This document shows, piece by piece, positions 16,919 to 25,614 of a stretch of DNA of 64,000 nucleotides. The DNA comes from Azonexaceae bacterium (GTDB taxonomy: Bacteria; Pseudomonadota; Gammaproteobacteria; Burkholderiales; Rhodocyclaceae): the NCBI GenBank assembly GCA_009469675.1, contig SSSZ01000054.1, forward strand, positions 22,177-86,176, read 5' to 3'. Positions within the stretch are counted from its first letter, which is position 1; each line of letters begins with the position of its first letter. The position numbers were made by a program, and so were the translations under genes. Under the pieces are notes generated by a model. The model was not told where the DNA came from, made no database searches, and saw nothing but the letters and a program-made list of their open reading frames with translations.

Positions 16919-19213
16919 ATGACCACCAGCCTCCTGTCCCCCGGCACCCCGGAAAAATCCCTCCCCGATTCCTGGCGCGGCGAAATCGAATCGCGCCTTG
17001 CGGCCGGGGAAACAATCGAATCCTGGCTTGAGATCGACCTCGATTCACGCCTCCAGTTCGCCCGGGGGCTGGTCGTCGCCACCACTCGGCGCCTCCTCGC
17101 CCACGCCCCCGGCGCCGGCACCTGGGAAAGCTGGGACTACCGCCCCGGGCTGGCCCTCGACCACCGCGACCACGCCGGCGTCGGCACCCTGGAACTGGTC
17201 GACGCCCAGGGGCGCCTCGCTTCCTGGCGCTACACCCTGGGCCACAACGTCACCGCCCTCAAGCTCTTGCGCGCCTTCGAGGAACAGTTGGCCAGCGCCC
17301 TTTCCGGGCAGCCGGTGCCGCTTCCCGAGGAAATGCTCTGCCCCAAGTGCAAAGCTCCCCTCGAACCCGGCGTCGAGGAGTGCCCGATCTGCACCCGGGA
17401 AACCCAGGTGCCGCCTTCGACCTGGACGCTCTTTCGCCTGTGGCGTTTCGCCAAGCCCTACAAGGGGCAGCTTCTGGCCGGCTTCCTGCTGACCCTGGCC
17501 TCCACCGCCGCCACCCTGGTGCCGCCCTACCTCACCATGCCGCTCATGGACAATGTGCTCATCCCGTTCCAGAACGGCAAGCCCATCGACGTCGGCCTGG
17601 TCACTCTCTACCTCAGCGGCCTCCTCGGCGCCGCCCTGCTGGCCTGGGGCCTGGGCTGGGCGCGGACCTACATCCTGGCTCTGGTGTCCGAGCGCATCGG
17701 CCGCGACCTGCGCACCACCACCTACGAACACCTGCTGCAGCTCTCCCTCGAATACTTCGGCGGCAAGCGCACCGGCGACCTGATGACCCGCATCGGCTCG
17801 GAAACCGACCGCATCAACGTCTTTCTGTCGCTGCATCTGCTCGATTTCGCCACCGACGTGCTGATGATCGCGCTTACCGCCGTCATCCTCTTTTCCATCC
17901 ACCCGTGGCTCGCCGTCGTCACCCTGCTGCCGCTTCCGGTGATCGCCTGGATGATCCACATCGTCCGCGACCGCCTGCGCACCGGTTTCGAGAAGGTCGA
18001 CCGCATCTGGGCCGAGGTCACCAACGTGCTGGCCGACACCATTCCCGGCATCCGCGTCGTCAAGGCCTTCGCCCAGGAAAAACGCGAGGCCGCCCGCTTC
18101 CGCGAGGCCAACCTGCACAACCTGGCCTTGAACGACCGCATCAACAAGACCTGGTCGCTCTTTTCCCCCACCGTCACCCTGCTGACCGAAATCGGCCTGC
18201 TGGTGGTCTGGGGTTTCGGCATCTGGCAGATTTCCAAGGGCGAGATCACGGTCGGCGTGCTCACTGCCTTCCTCGCCTACATCAGCCGCTTTTACACCCG
18301 GCTCGACTCGATGAGCCGCATCGTCTCGGTGACGCAGAAGGCCGCCGCCGGCGCCAAGCGCATCTTCGACATCCTCGACCACGTCTCCAGCGTGCCGGAG
18401 CCGACCAACCCGGTACACCTCAAGGCCGTGCGCGGCGAAATCGAATTGAAGGGCGTCGGTTTCCGCTACGGCACCCGGGCCGTCACCCGCGACGTGGATC
18501 TCCTCATCCACCCGGGCGAGATGATCGGTCTGGTGGGCCATTCCGGTTCCGGCAAGAGCACCCTGGTCAACCTCATCTGCCGCTTCTACGACGTCAGCGA
18601 AGGCGCCGTCTTCATCGACGGCGTCGACGTCCGTTCGGTGCCGGTGGCCGAATTCCGCAGCAACATCGGCCTGGTGCTGCAGGAACCCTTCCTCTTCTTC
18701 GGCACCATCGCCGACAACATCGCCTACGGCAAACCCGACGCGACGCGGGAGGAAATCATCGCCGCCGCCCGCGCCGCCCACGCCCACGAATTCATCCTGC
18801 GCCTGCCCCACGGCTACGACTCCCTGGTCGGCGAACGGGGCCAGGGCCTGTCCGGCGGGGAGCGCCAGCGCATTTCCATCGCCCGGGCGCTGCTCATCAA
18901 CCCCAAGATTCTCATCCTCGACGAGGCCACCTCGTCGGTCGATACCGAAACCGAAAAGGAAATCCAGAAGGCTCTCGACAACCTGGTGCGCGGCCGCACC
19001 ACCATCGCCATCGCCCACCGCCTGTCCACCCTCCGGAAGGCCCACCGCCTGGTGGCCATGGACCGCGGCCAGGTCGTCGAGGTGGGCAGCCACGACGAGT
19101 TGATGGCCAAGGAAGGCCACTATTACCGGCTCTACCAGGCCCAGGCCCGCAATGTCGACACCGAACTCGAACTGACCAGCCTCCCGACCCCGGTCAAGGA
19201 ACACGCCGCATGA
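16919..19213 (+). CDS. Cyanophycin-associated ABC exporter with N-terminal PH-like and zinc-ribbon regions
   Basis: The 764-aa fused ABC exporter has an unusual N-terminus: about 130 residues of beta-rich, PH-like sequence, then a zinc ribbon (C-P-K-C at about 141-144 and C-P-I-C about 12 residues on). A six-helix exporter domain follows (about 175-460), then an ATPase domain with Walker A G-H-S-G-S-G-K-S near 540, signature L-S-G-G-E-R-Q near 644 and Walker B I-L-I-L-D-E-A near 664. Transporters of this layout recur beside cyanophycin synthetase genes in betaproteobacteria; the substrate is not known to me. It overlaps the DUF1854 gene by four bases. The cyanophycin polymer itself is cytoplasmic, so an exporter role is puzzling; lipid or signal transport is possible. 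Confidence 0.9.
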   Translation: MTTSLLSPGTPEKSLPDSWRGEIESRLAAGETIESWLEIDLDSRLQFARGLVVATTRRLLAHAPGAGTWESWDYRPGLALDHRDHAGVGTLELVDAQGRLASWRYTLGHNVTALKLLRAFEEQLASALSGQPVPLPEEMLCPKCKAPLEPGVEECPICTRETQVPPSTWTLFRLWRFAKPYKGQLLAGFLLTLASTAATLVPPYLTMPLMDNVLIPFQNGKPIDVGLVTLYLSGLLGAALLAWGLGWARTYILALVSERIGRDLRTTTYEHLLQLSLEYFGGKRTGDLMTRIGSETDRINVFLSLHLLDFATDVLMIALTAVILFSIHPWLAVVTLLPLPVIAWMIHIVRDRLRTGFEKVDRIWAEVTNVLADTIPGIRVVKAFAQEKREAARFREANLHNLALNDRINKTWSLFSPTVTLLTEIGLLVVWGFGIWQISKGEITVGVLTAFLAYISRFYTRLDSMSRIVSVTQKAAAGAKRIFDILDHVSSVPEPTNPVHLKAVRGEIELKGVGFRYGTRAVTRDVDLLIHPGEMIGLVGHSGSGKSTLVNLICRFYDVSEGAVFIDGVDVRSVPVAEFRSNIGLVLQEPFLFFGTIADNIAYGKPDATREEIIAAARAAHAHEFILRLPHGYDSLVGERGQGLSGGERQRISIARALLINPKILILDEATSSVDTETEKEIQKALDNLVRGRTTIAIAHRLSTLRKAHRLVAMDRGQVVEVGSHDELMAKEGHYYRLYQAQARNVDTELELTSLPTPVKEHAA

Positions 19214-19671
19214 GCGCCACCCCGCAACTGTCCCGCAGCCCCTTCGGCCATCTGGTTCTCGCCACCGCCGACGGTCCCCGTGAAGTGGTGCCGGTACGCG
19301 CCTTTCCCATCGCCGAACCGGAACGGGGTATTTCCCTGGTCGATGGCGACGGCCATGAACGGGCCTGGATCGACTGCCTGGCCGACCTGCCCGCACCGCA
19401 TAGGCAACTCGTCGAGGAAGAACTGGCCAGCCGCGAGTTCGTGCCGGAAATCCGAGCGCTCAAGGAAATTTCCAGCTTCGCCACCCCAAGCACCTGGCAG
19501 GTCGATACCGACCGCGGCCCTTTCGCCCTGGTCCTGAAGGGCGAGGAGGACATCCGCCGCCTTTCCCAGACTATGCTCATGATCGCCGACAGTAACGGCA
19601 TCCAGTTTCTTATCCGCGATCTGTCCCGCCTCGACCGGGGCAGCCGCAAACTGCTCGACCGCTTTCTCTGA
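19210..19671 (+). CDS. DUF1854 family protein (cyanophycin-associated)
   Basis: A 153-aa soluble protein without signal peptide or membrane helix. It matches the DUF1854 pattern: a strand-rich N-terminal half (G-I-S-L-V-D-G-D-G-H-E), an acidic helix L-V-E-E-E-L-A-S-R-E-F-V-P, and W-Q-V-D-T-D-R-G-P-F-A-L-V-L-K-G-E-E-D-I-R-R. It ends in I-R-D-L-S-R-L-D. Coupled to the ABC exporter (ATGA overlap) and followed by two cphA genes, it is in the standard cyanophycin context. The function is unknown; a regulatory or accessory role for the transporter is inferred only from the coupling. Confidence 0.87.
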   Translation: MSATPQLSRSPFGHLVLATADGPREVVPVRAFPIAEPERGISLVDGDGHERAWIDCLADLPAPHRQLVEEELASREFVPEIRALKEISSFATPSTWQVDTDRGPFALVLKGEEDIRRLSQTMLMIADSNGIQFLIRDLSRLDRGSRKLLDRFL

Positions 19672-19768
19672 TCGCCGGCCGGCCGTTACAGAATCGCTAC
19701 AATTCGCGGTAATCTAACGCCCTGCCATCACGTTATATCGATAACACGCAGTCTCCGGTCCCCCGCCG

Positions 19769-21988
19769 ATGGATGCCAAGAAAACGACACCTGCCATGAG
19801 CAAGAGAGATATCGAGTTCCTCAAGATCACGCACCTCAGCGGTCCCAATATGTGGACCTATCGCCCGGTCCTCGAGGCACTGATCGACATCCACGACCTG
19901 GAGGATTTCCCCTCCAACACCATCCCCGGATTCTACGAACGGCTCTCGACCTGGCTGCCTTCGCTCGTCGAGCACCGCTGCAGCTACGAAGAGCGCGGCG
20001 GCTTTCTGCGCCGAGTGCAGGAAGGCACCTGGCCCGGCCATATTCTGGAGCACGTCACCCTGGAGCTGCAGAACCTGGCCGGCCTGCCCGGCGGCTTCGG
20101 CAAAGCCAGGGACGGCGGTCGTCGCGGCGTCTATAAGGTGGTGGTCCGCGCCTGGCAGGAAGACGTCACCCGCGCCGCCCTCGCCGCCGCCCGCGATCTG
20201 GTCATGGCCGCCATCGAGGACAAACCCTTCGACGTGGCCGGGACCATCGAGCGCCTGTCGGACATGGCCGACTCGCTCTGCCTGGGCCCCAGCACCGCCA
20301 GCATCGTCGATGCCGCCGACGATCGCGACATCCCCACCATCCGCCTGATTCCCGACGCCAATCTGGTGCAGATCGGCTACGGTGCCGCCATGCGCCGCAT
20401 CTGGACGGCGGAAACCGACCGCACCAGCGCCATCGCCGAGACCATCTCCCGGGACAAGGATCTGACCAAGAGCCTGCTTTCGTCCTGCGGCGTTCCCGTG
20501 CCCGAGGGCCGCGAAGTAGACAGCGCCGAGGACGCTTGGGAAGCTGCCCAGGACATCGGCCTGCCGGTGTGCGTCAAGCCCCTGGACGGCAACCACGGGC
20601 GCGGCGTTTTCATCGACGTCAAGACCCAGGAAGAAGTCGAGCAGGCCTTTGCCATCGCCCTTGACGAAGGGAGCGGCGTTCTGGTGGAGCGCTCCATTCC
20701 CGGCACCGAGCACCGCCTTCTGGTGGTGGGCGGCAAGCTTGCCGCCGCCTGCCGCGGCGACATGGTGTGCGTCGTCGGCGACGGCAAATCCTCGATCCGG
20801 GATCTCATCGAAATCCAGATCAACTCCGACCCCCGCCGCGGCCCGACGGAACTGCACCCGCTTTCCCTCATCCGCATCGACTCCGCCGCCACCATGGAAC
20901 TCACGCGCCAAGGGCTGGACGCCGACTCGGTGCCGCCCAGCGGCAAGGAAGTGCTGATCCAGCGCAACGCCAACCACGCCTTCGACGTCACCGACCTGGT
21001 CCATCCCGACAACGCCGCCCTCGCCGCCCTGGCGGCACGCATCATCGGCCTCGACATCGCTGGCATCGACCTGGTGGCGGAAGACATCTCCAAGCCCCTG
21101 CTGGAACAGGGCGGCGCCATCGTCGAGGTCAACGCCGGTCCCAGCCTGCTCATGCATCTCAAGCCGGCCATCGGCGAACCGCGCCCGGTCGGCAAGGCCA
21201 TCGTCGACCACCTGTTCCCCGAGGGGGACAGCGGACGCATTCCCATCGTCGGCATCACCGGCTCCAAGGGCAAGACCGCCGTCGCCCGTTTTCTCGGCCA
21301 CCTGGCTCGCCTGTCCGGCAAGTATGTGGCAGAAGCCTCCAGCGACGGCCTGTTCCTGGATCGGCGCCATGTCCAAAAGGCTGACGCGGCCAACTGGCGG
21401 GCGGCTCACCGCGTGCTTCTGAATCGGGCCGCCGAACTGGCCATCTTCGAGAACGGCGCCCGGGCCATTCTCGGCGAGGGACTGGCCTACGACCGCTGCC
21501 AGGTGGGCGTCGTCACCAACCTTGATCCGGATGAAAAGCATCTCGACTTCGCCATCGACGAACCCGACCAGCTCTACAAGGTGCTGCGCACCCAGGTCGA
21601 TGTGGTCCTCAAGAGCGGCGCTGCCGTGCTCAACGCGGCCGACCCGCAGTTGGTCGAAATGGCGGAACTCTCCGACGGCGAGGTGATTTTCTTTGCCGCC
21701 GATGGCGCCAACCCGGTCATCGCCGAGCATACCGGCAACGGTCGGCGCGCCGTCTTCGTCCGCGCCGGCGAAGTCATCCTGGCCGCCGCCGGAGGCGAAA
21801 CCAGACTTGCCCGGCTGGCCGACGTTCCGGCGGTACAGTTGGGCGACGAGGCTTACCGTATCGACAACACCCTGGCCGCCCTGGCGGCCGGCTGGGCGCT
21901 CGACATTCCGCAGGAACTGCTCGCCGCCGGCATACGGACCTACGGCCTGGAAGAGCTGCAAGCCGCCAAGCGGCCGAGAAAGAACTGA
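19769..21988 (+). CDS. Cyanophycin synthetase homologue lacking the Mur-ligase C-terminal domain
   Basis: The 739-aa protein aligns by eye with the CphA encoded next to it: N-terminal domain to about 165, an ATP-grasp region at about 165-480 (K-P-L-D-G-N-H-G-R-G-V near 272), and a Mur-ligase-type P-loop G-S-K-G-K-T near 500. It ends just after the segment T-L-A-A-L-A-A-G-W-A-L-D, where full-length CphA continues with A-P-G-R-F-N and Y-G-H-N-P-D. The last ligase subdomain of about 110-140 residues is therefore missing. The P-loop also reads G-S-K-G-K-T-A rather than G-T-N-G-K-T-T. The layout recalls CphA2-type enzymes, which use beta-Asp-Arg dipeptides, but activity here is unproven. An in-frame ATG at 19796 is an alternative start; neither has a strong ribosome site. 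Confidence 0.88.
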   Translation: MDAKKTTPAMSKRDIEFLKITHLSGPNMWTYRPVLEALIDIHDLEDFPSNTIPGFYERLSTWLPSLVEHRCSYEERGGFLRRVQEGTWPGHILEHVTLELQNLAGLPGGFGKARDGGRRGVYKVVVRAWQEDVTRAALAAARDLVMAAIEDKPFDVAGTIERLSDMADSLCLGPSTASIVDAADDRDIPTIRLIPDANLVQIGYGAAMRRIWTAETDRTSAIAETISRDKDLTKSLLSSCGVPVPEGREVDSAEDAWEAAQDIGLPVCVKPLDGNHGRGVFIDVKTQEEVEQAFAIALDEGSGVLVERSIPGTEHRLLVVGGKLAAACRGDMVCVVGDGKSSIRDLIEIQINSDPRRGPTELHPLSLIRIDSAATMELTRQGLDADSVPPSGKEVLIQRNANHAFDVTDLVHPDNAALAALAARIIGLDIAGIDLVAEDISKPLLEQGGAIVEVNAGPSLLMHLKPAIGEPRPVGKAIVDHLFPEGDSGRIPIVGITGSKGKTAVARFLGHLARLSGKYVAEASSDGLFLDRRHVQKADAANWRAAHRVLLNRAAELAIFENGARAILGEGLAYDRCQVGVVTNLDPDEKHLDFAIDEPDQLYKVLRTQVDVVLKSGAAVLNAADPQLVEMAELSDGEVIFFAADGANPVIAEHTGNGRRAVFVRAGEVILAAAGGETRLARLADVPAVQLGDEAYRIDNTLAALAAGWALDIPQELLAAGIRTYGLEELQAAKRPRKN

Positions 21989-22028
21989 ACCAGCCCCCAG
22001 GGGCTCCGCAAGAGAGGAAGAGAAGTTC

Positions 22029-24602
22029 ATGGAAGTCTCACGTATCCGGGCTCTGCGCGGCCCCAACCTGTGGAGCCGGCATACCGCCATCCAGGCCATC
22101 GTCGAATGCAGCGAGGCAGAGCGTTCCATCGACTCCCTGCCCGGCTTCGAGGCCCGGCTGCGGGAACGCTTTCCCGAAATCGATTTTCTCAACGTCACCG
22201 GCCACGACGAGGTCATCTCCCTCGCCCACACGGTGGAGTTCGCCGCCTTGGGCCTGCAGGCCCAGGCCGGCTGTCCGGTAACCTTCAGCCGGACGTCGGA
22301 GACCCTGGATCCGGGGATCTATCAGGTCGTGGTCGAATACACCGAAGAATCGGTCGGCCGGCTCGCCATCGCCTTGGCCGAAACCCTTTGTCAGGCGGCT
22401 CTCAACGACACGCCTTTCGACCTCGGCCGAGCGCTGGCCGCCCTGCGGGAGCTCGACGAGGACGATCGCCTCGGCCCCTCCACCGGCTCCATCGTTCAGG
22501 CCGCCGTGGCCCGGGACATCCCCTATCGCCGGCTCACCGAAGGCAGCCTGGTTCAATTCGGCTGGGGTAGCAAGCAGCGTCGCATCCAAGCCGCCGAAAC
22601 CGACATGAGCAGCGCCATCGCCGAAGCCATCGCCCAGGACAAGGAACTGACCAAGAAACTCCTGCACGCGGCCGGCGTCGCCGTACCCCACGGCCGGCCG
22701 GTGACCGATGCTGAAGACGCCTGGGCCGCCGCCCAGGAGATCGGCGGGCCGGTCGTGGTCAAACCCCGGGACGGCAATCAGGGCAAAGGGATTTCGGTCA
22801 ATATCCGCAGCCGCGAGGAAGTCATGGCCGCCTACGGGGTGGCCGCCGAATACCGGGACGACATCCTGGTCGAACGCTACCTGCCCGGCCACGACTACCG
22901 CTTTCTGGTCATCGGCGACAAGCTCATCGCGGCGGCGCGCCGCGACCCGCCCCAGGTCATCGGCGACGGCCGCCACACGGTGCGCCAGCTGGTCGATCTG
23001 GTCAATGCCGACCCCCGCCGGGGCGAAGGCCACGCCACCTCGCTGACCAAGATCCGCTTCGACGAGATCGCCCTGGCCCGCCTCGCCACCCAGGGCTACA
23101 CCGCCGAATCGATCCCGTCCCGCGGCGCCCGGGTCATCTTGCGCAACAACGCCAACCTGTCCACCGGCGGCACCGCCACCGACGTCACCGACGACGTCCA
23201 TCCCGAACTCGCTGCCAGCGCCGTCGCCGCCGCCCAGACGGTAGGCCTCGACATCTGCGGCATCGACGTCGTCTGCGATACCGTGCTGAAGCCCCTGGAA
23301 GAGCAAGGCGGCGGCATCGTCGAGGTCAACGCCGCCCCCGGCCTGCGCATGCACCTCTCGCCGTCCTACGGCAAAGGGCGACCGGTAGGCGAGGCCATCG
23401 TCTCGATGATGTTCAAGCCCGGCGACGACGCCCGCATTCCGGTGGTCGCCGTGGCCGGCACCAACGGCAAGACGACGACGGTGCGGCTCATTGCCAACAT
23501 TCTGGCCCGCAATGGCCTGCGGGTCGGCATGACGAGCACCGACGGGGTCTACATTGAAGGCCAGCGCATCGATACCGGCGACTGCAGCGGCCCCAAGAGC
23601 GCCCGCAACGTCCTGCTGCATCCCTACGTCGACGCCGCCGTCTTCGAGACCGCCCGCGGCGGCGTACTCCGCGAAGGACTCGGCTTCGACCGCTGCAACG
23701 TCGCCGTGGTCACCAACATCGGCATGGGCGATCACCTGGGCCTCAATTACATCACCACCGTCGAGGATCTGGCGGTGGTCAAGCGGGTAATTGTCGAAAA
23801 CGTCGCCAAATCCGGCGCCGCCGTGCTCAACGCGGCCGATCCCATCGTCGCCGCCATGGCCGGCAACTGTCCCGGGTCGATAACCTATTTCGCCAAGGAC
23901 CGCTTCCATCCGGTCATGGCCACCCATCGCGCCCAGGGCAAACGGGTCGTCTATGTGGACGGCCAGGACATCGTCTGCGCCCAGGGTAAAGACGAACACC
24001 GCCTTGCGCTGGCTGCCATTCCCATTACCCGCGACGGCGCCATCGGCTTCCAGACCGAGAACGCCATGGCGGCCACCGCCGCCGCCTGGGCTTTGGGTCT
24101 GCCTTGGGACATGATCGCTGCCGGCCTGGGGAGTTTCGTTTCCGACGCCCAGACGGCCCCGGGCCGCTTCAACCTGTTCCGCTACCAAGGCGCCACCCTG
24201 ATCGCCGATTACGGCCACAACCCGGATGCCATCCAGGCCCTGGTCAATGCCATCGACACCATGTCGGCCCACAAGCGCAGCGTCGTCATCAGCGGCGCCG
24301 GCGATCGGCGGGACGAAGACATCCGCCAGCAGACCGAAATCCTCGGCGACGCCTTCGACGAAGTGGTGCTCTACCAGGACGCCTGCCAGCGCGGCCGCGC
24401 CGACGGCGAGGTCATCGCTTTGCTGCGCCAAGGCCTGGAAGGTGCCACGCGGACCAAGTTCGTCGAGGCCATCGACGGTGAATTCGTCGCCATCGACCGC
24501 GCCCTCTCGCGCCTCAAGGCGGGCGACCTCTGCCTGATTCTCATCGACCAGGTGGAAGAGGCCTTGGCCCATATCGAGAAGCGCATCGCCGAGGCCGGTT
24601 GA
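22029..24602 (+). CDS. cphA: Cyanophycin synthetase
   Basis: The 857-aa enzyme builds multi-L-arginyl-poly-L-aspartate, a cytoplasmic nitrogen reserve, from Asp and Arg with ATP. The N-terminal domain opens with I-R-A-L-R-G-P-N-L-W-S; an ATP-grasp domain (about 165-470) contains K-P-R-D-G-N-Q-G-K-G-I; the Mur-ligase half starts at G-T-N-G-K-T-T near 477 and includes D-Y-G-H-N-P-D-A in its last subdomain. Length is normal for CphA1. The start at 22029 follows GAGGAAGAGAAG. It lies 40 bp after the shorter cphA homologue in the same operon. No cyanophycinase gene is in the window. Confidence 0.95.
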   Translation: MEVSRIRALRGPNLWSRHTAIQAIVECSEAERSIDSLPGFEARLRERFPEIDFLNVTGHDEVISLAHTVEFAALGLQAQAGCPVTFSRTSETLDPGIYQVVVEYTEESVGRLAIALAETLCQAALNDTPFDLGRALAALRELDEDDRLGPSTGSIVQAAVARDIPYRRLTEGSLVQFGWGSKQRRIQAAETDMSSAIAEAIAQDKELTKKLLHAAGVAVPHGRPVTDAEDAWAAAQEIGGPVVVKPRDGNQGKGISVNIRSREEVMAAYGVAAEYRDDILVERYLPGHDYRFLVIGDKLIAAARRDPPQVIGDGRHTVRQLVDLVNADPRRGEGHATSLTKIRFDEIALARLATQGYTAESIPSRGARVILRNNANLSTGGTATDVTDDVHPELAASAVAAAQTVGLDICGIDVVCDTVLKPLEEQGGGIVEVNAAPGLRMHLSPSYGKGRPVGEAIVSMMFKPGDDARIPVVAVAGTNGKTTTVRLIANILARNGLRVGMTSTDGVYIEGQRIDTGDCSGPKSARNVLLHPYVDAAVFETARGGVLREGLGFDRCNVAVVTNIGMGDHLGLNYITTVEDLAVVKRVIVENVAKSGAAVLNAADPIVAAMAGNCPGSITYFAKDRFHPVMATHRAQGKRVVYVDGQDIVCAQGKDEHRLALAAIPITRDGAIGFQTENAMAATAAAWALGLPWDMIAAGLGSFVSDAQTAPGRFNLFRYQGATLIADYGHNPDAIQALVNAIDTMSAHKRSVVISGAGDRRDEDIRQQTEILGDAFDEVVLYQDACQRGRADGEVIALLRQGLEGATRTKFVEAIDGEFVAIDRALSRLKAGDLCLILIDQVEEALAHIEKRIAEAG

Positions 24603-24682
24603 CCCGGCTCGGCACGACGTTCCGGGCGCCCGCGGTTCGGCGGACGGGCTACGGGTTGTTCACGGCGGCGGAGGGCCGCCCC

Positions 24683-25159
24683 TCAGCCGCCGATGCGCAG
24701 CCCGGTCTTTTTGAGGATGCGGGTCGAGAAGAGGACGTCGCTGGCCCGGCAGGCGGCACCGAGGAGGCGGCGGATTTGTTCGGCCTGTTCCCGCACCTCG
24801 TCGCGGGAAGCGCCGTGAACCATGGCGAACAGGTTGTAGGGCCATTGCGGCAAGGCCCGCGGCCGGCGATAGCAGTGGGTGACGCAGGCGAGGTCGCCGA
24901 CCCGGGCGCCGAGTTGGTCGACGCAGTCGTCGGCGACATCCCAGACGGTCATGCCGTTGGCCGTCCAGCCGATAGCGTAATGATTGGGCACGGCGCCGAT
25001 GCGGCGGATGATCCCCCGCTCGAGCATGGCCCCCAGCCGCGCCATGACTTCCTCGGCCGAAACGCCTAGGCCCTCCGCCAGGGCGTCGTAGGGCCGTGGC
25101 ACGAGGGGCAGGCCGGCCTGGGTGGCGATGATGAGGCGGCGGTCGAGTTCGTCGTTCAT
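24683..25159 (-). CDS. nirH: NirH, siroheme decarboxylase subunit
   Basis: A 158-aa Lrp/AsnC-like protein: an N-terminal winged-helix-like half (D-R-R-L-I-I-A-T-Q-A-G-L-P-L) and a C-terminal ferredoxin-like half with T-H-C-Y-R-R-P-R and W-P-Y-N-L-F-A-M-V-H-G, the heme d1-gene signature. With NirDL and NirG it decarboxylates siroheme to didecarboxysiroheme. The ATG sits inside the end of nirG (four-base overlap). Its 3' end faces the cphA 3' end across 80 bp, the point where the nir cluster is interrupted. Confidence 0.9.
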   Translation of the reverse strand: MNDELDRRLIIATQAGLPLVPRPYDALAEGLGVSAEEVMARLGAMLERGIIRRIGAVPNHYAIGWTANGMTVWDVADDCVDQLGARVGDLACVTHCYRRPRALPQWPYNLFAMVHGASRDEVREQAEQIRRLLGAACRASDVLFSTRILKKTGLRIGG

Positions 25160-25614
25160 GCCCTTGCCGCCAGCTTCATTTCCACGAAAAATTCCTTCTC
25201 CTTGGGGAAGGCGTAGACCTTGAGGCCGGTGGCCGCCTCGATGCGGTCCACCGCCGCGGCGATGCCGGCCGGAGTTTCGGTGGCCAGGACGAACCACATG
25301 TTGAGGGCGTGTTCCCGGCGGTAGTTGTGGGCCACTTCGGGCAGGGCGTTGACGGCGGCGGTCACCTCTTCGTAGCGCTCCTCAGGAACGGCCAGGGCGG
25401 CCAGGACGAAGGCTCCGCCCAGGCGTTCGATCTGGTACATCGGCCCGAACCGGGTCAACACCCGGTCGTCGAGAAGGCGCTGCAGGCGGGCCAGCAGATC
25501 AGACTCGCCGATGCCCAGGGTCGCCGCCACTCCGGCGTAGGGTTCGGGGCAAAGGGGAAAGCCGCCCTGCAGGGTATCGATGAGGCGCCGGTCGACGGCG
25601 TCGAGTTCAGACAT
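25156..25614 (-). CDS. nirG: NirG, siroheme decarboxylase subunit
   Basis: A 152-aa paralogue of the NirD/L/H proteins: D-R-R-L-I-D-T-L-Q-G-G-F-P-L-C-P-E-P-Y at the start, then H-N-Y-R-R-E-H-A-L-N-M-W-F-V-L-A and a C-terminal Y-A-F-P-K-E-K-E-F-F. The H-N-Y-x-R-E-H motif groups it with the NirD half of the fused protein, as expected for NirG. It overlaps the upstream nirDL by eight bases and the downstream nirH by four, so the three are one translational unit. Confidence 0.9.
   Translation of the reverse strand: MSELDAVDRRLIDTLQGGFPLCPEPYAGVAATLGIGESDLLARLQRLLDDRVLTRFGPMYQIERLGGAFVLAALAVPEERYEEVTAAVNALPEVAHNYRREHALNMWFVLATETPAGIAAAVDRIEAATGLKVYAFPKEKEFFVEMKLAARA

Noticed and set aside
17045..24572. 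Long - strand open frames opposite the ABC exporter and both cphA genes.
   Set aside because: They mirror coding regions with clear motifs on the + strand, and the translations show only Gly/Asp-rich repeats.
24603..24682. Possible small gene between cphA and nirH.
   Set aside because: 80 bp, convergent spacer without a start codon plus ribosome site; probably holds only transcript ends.
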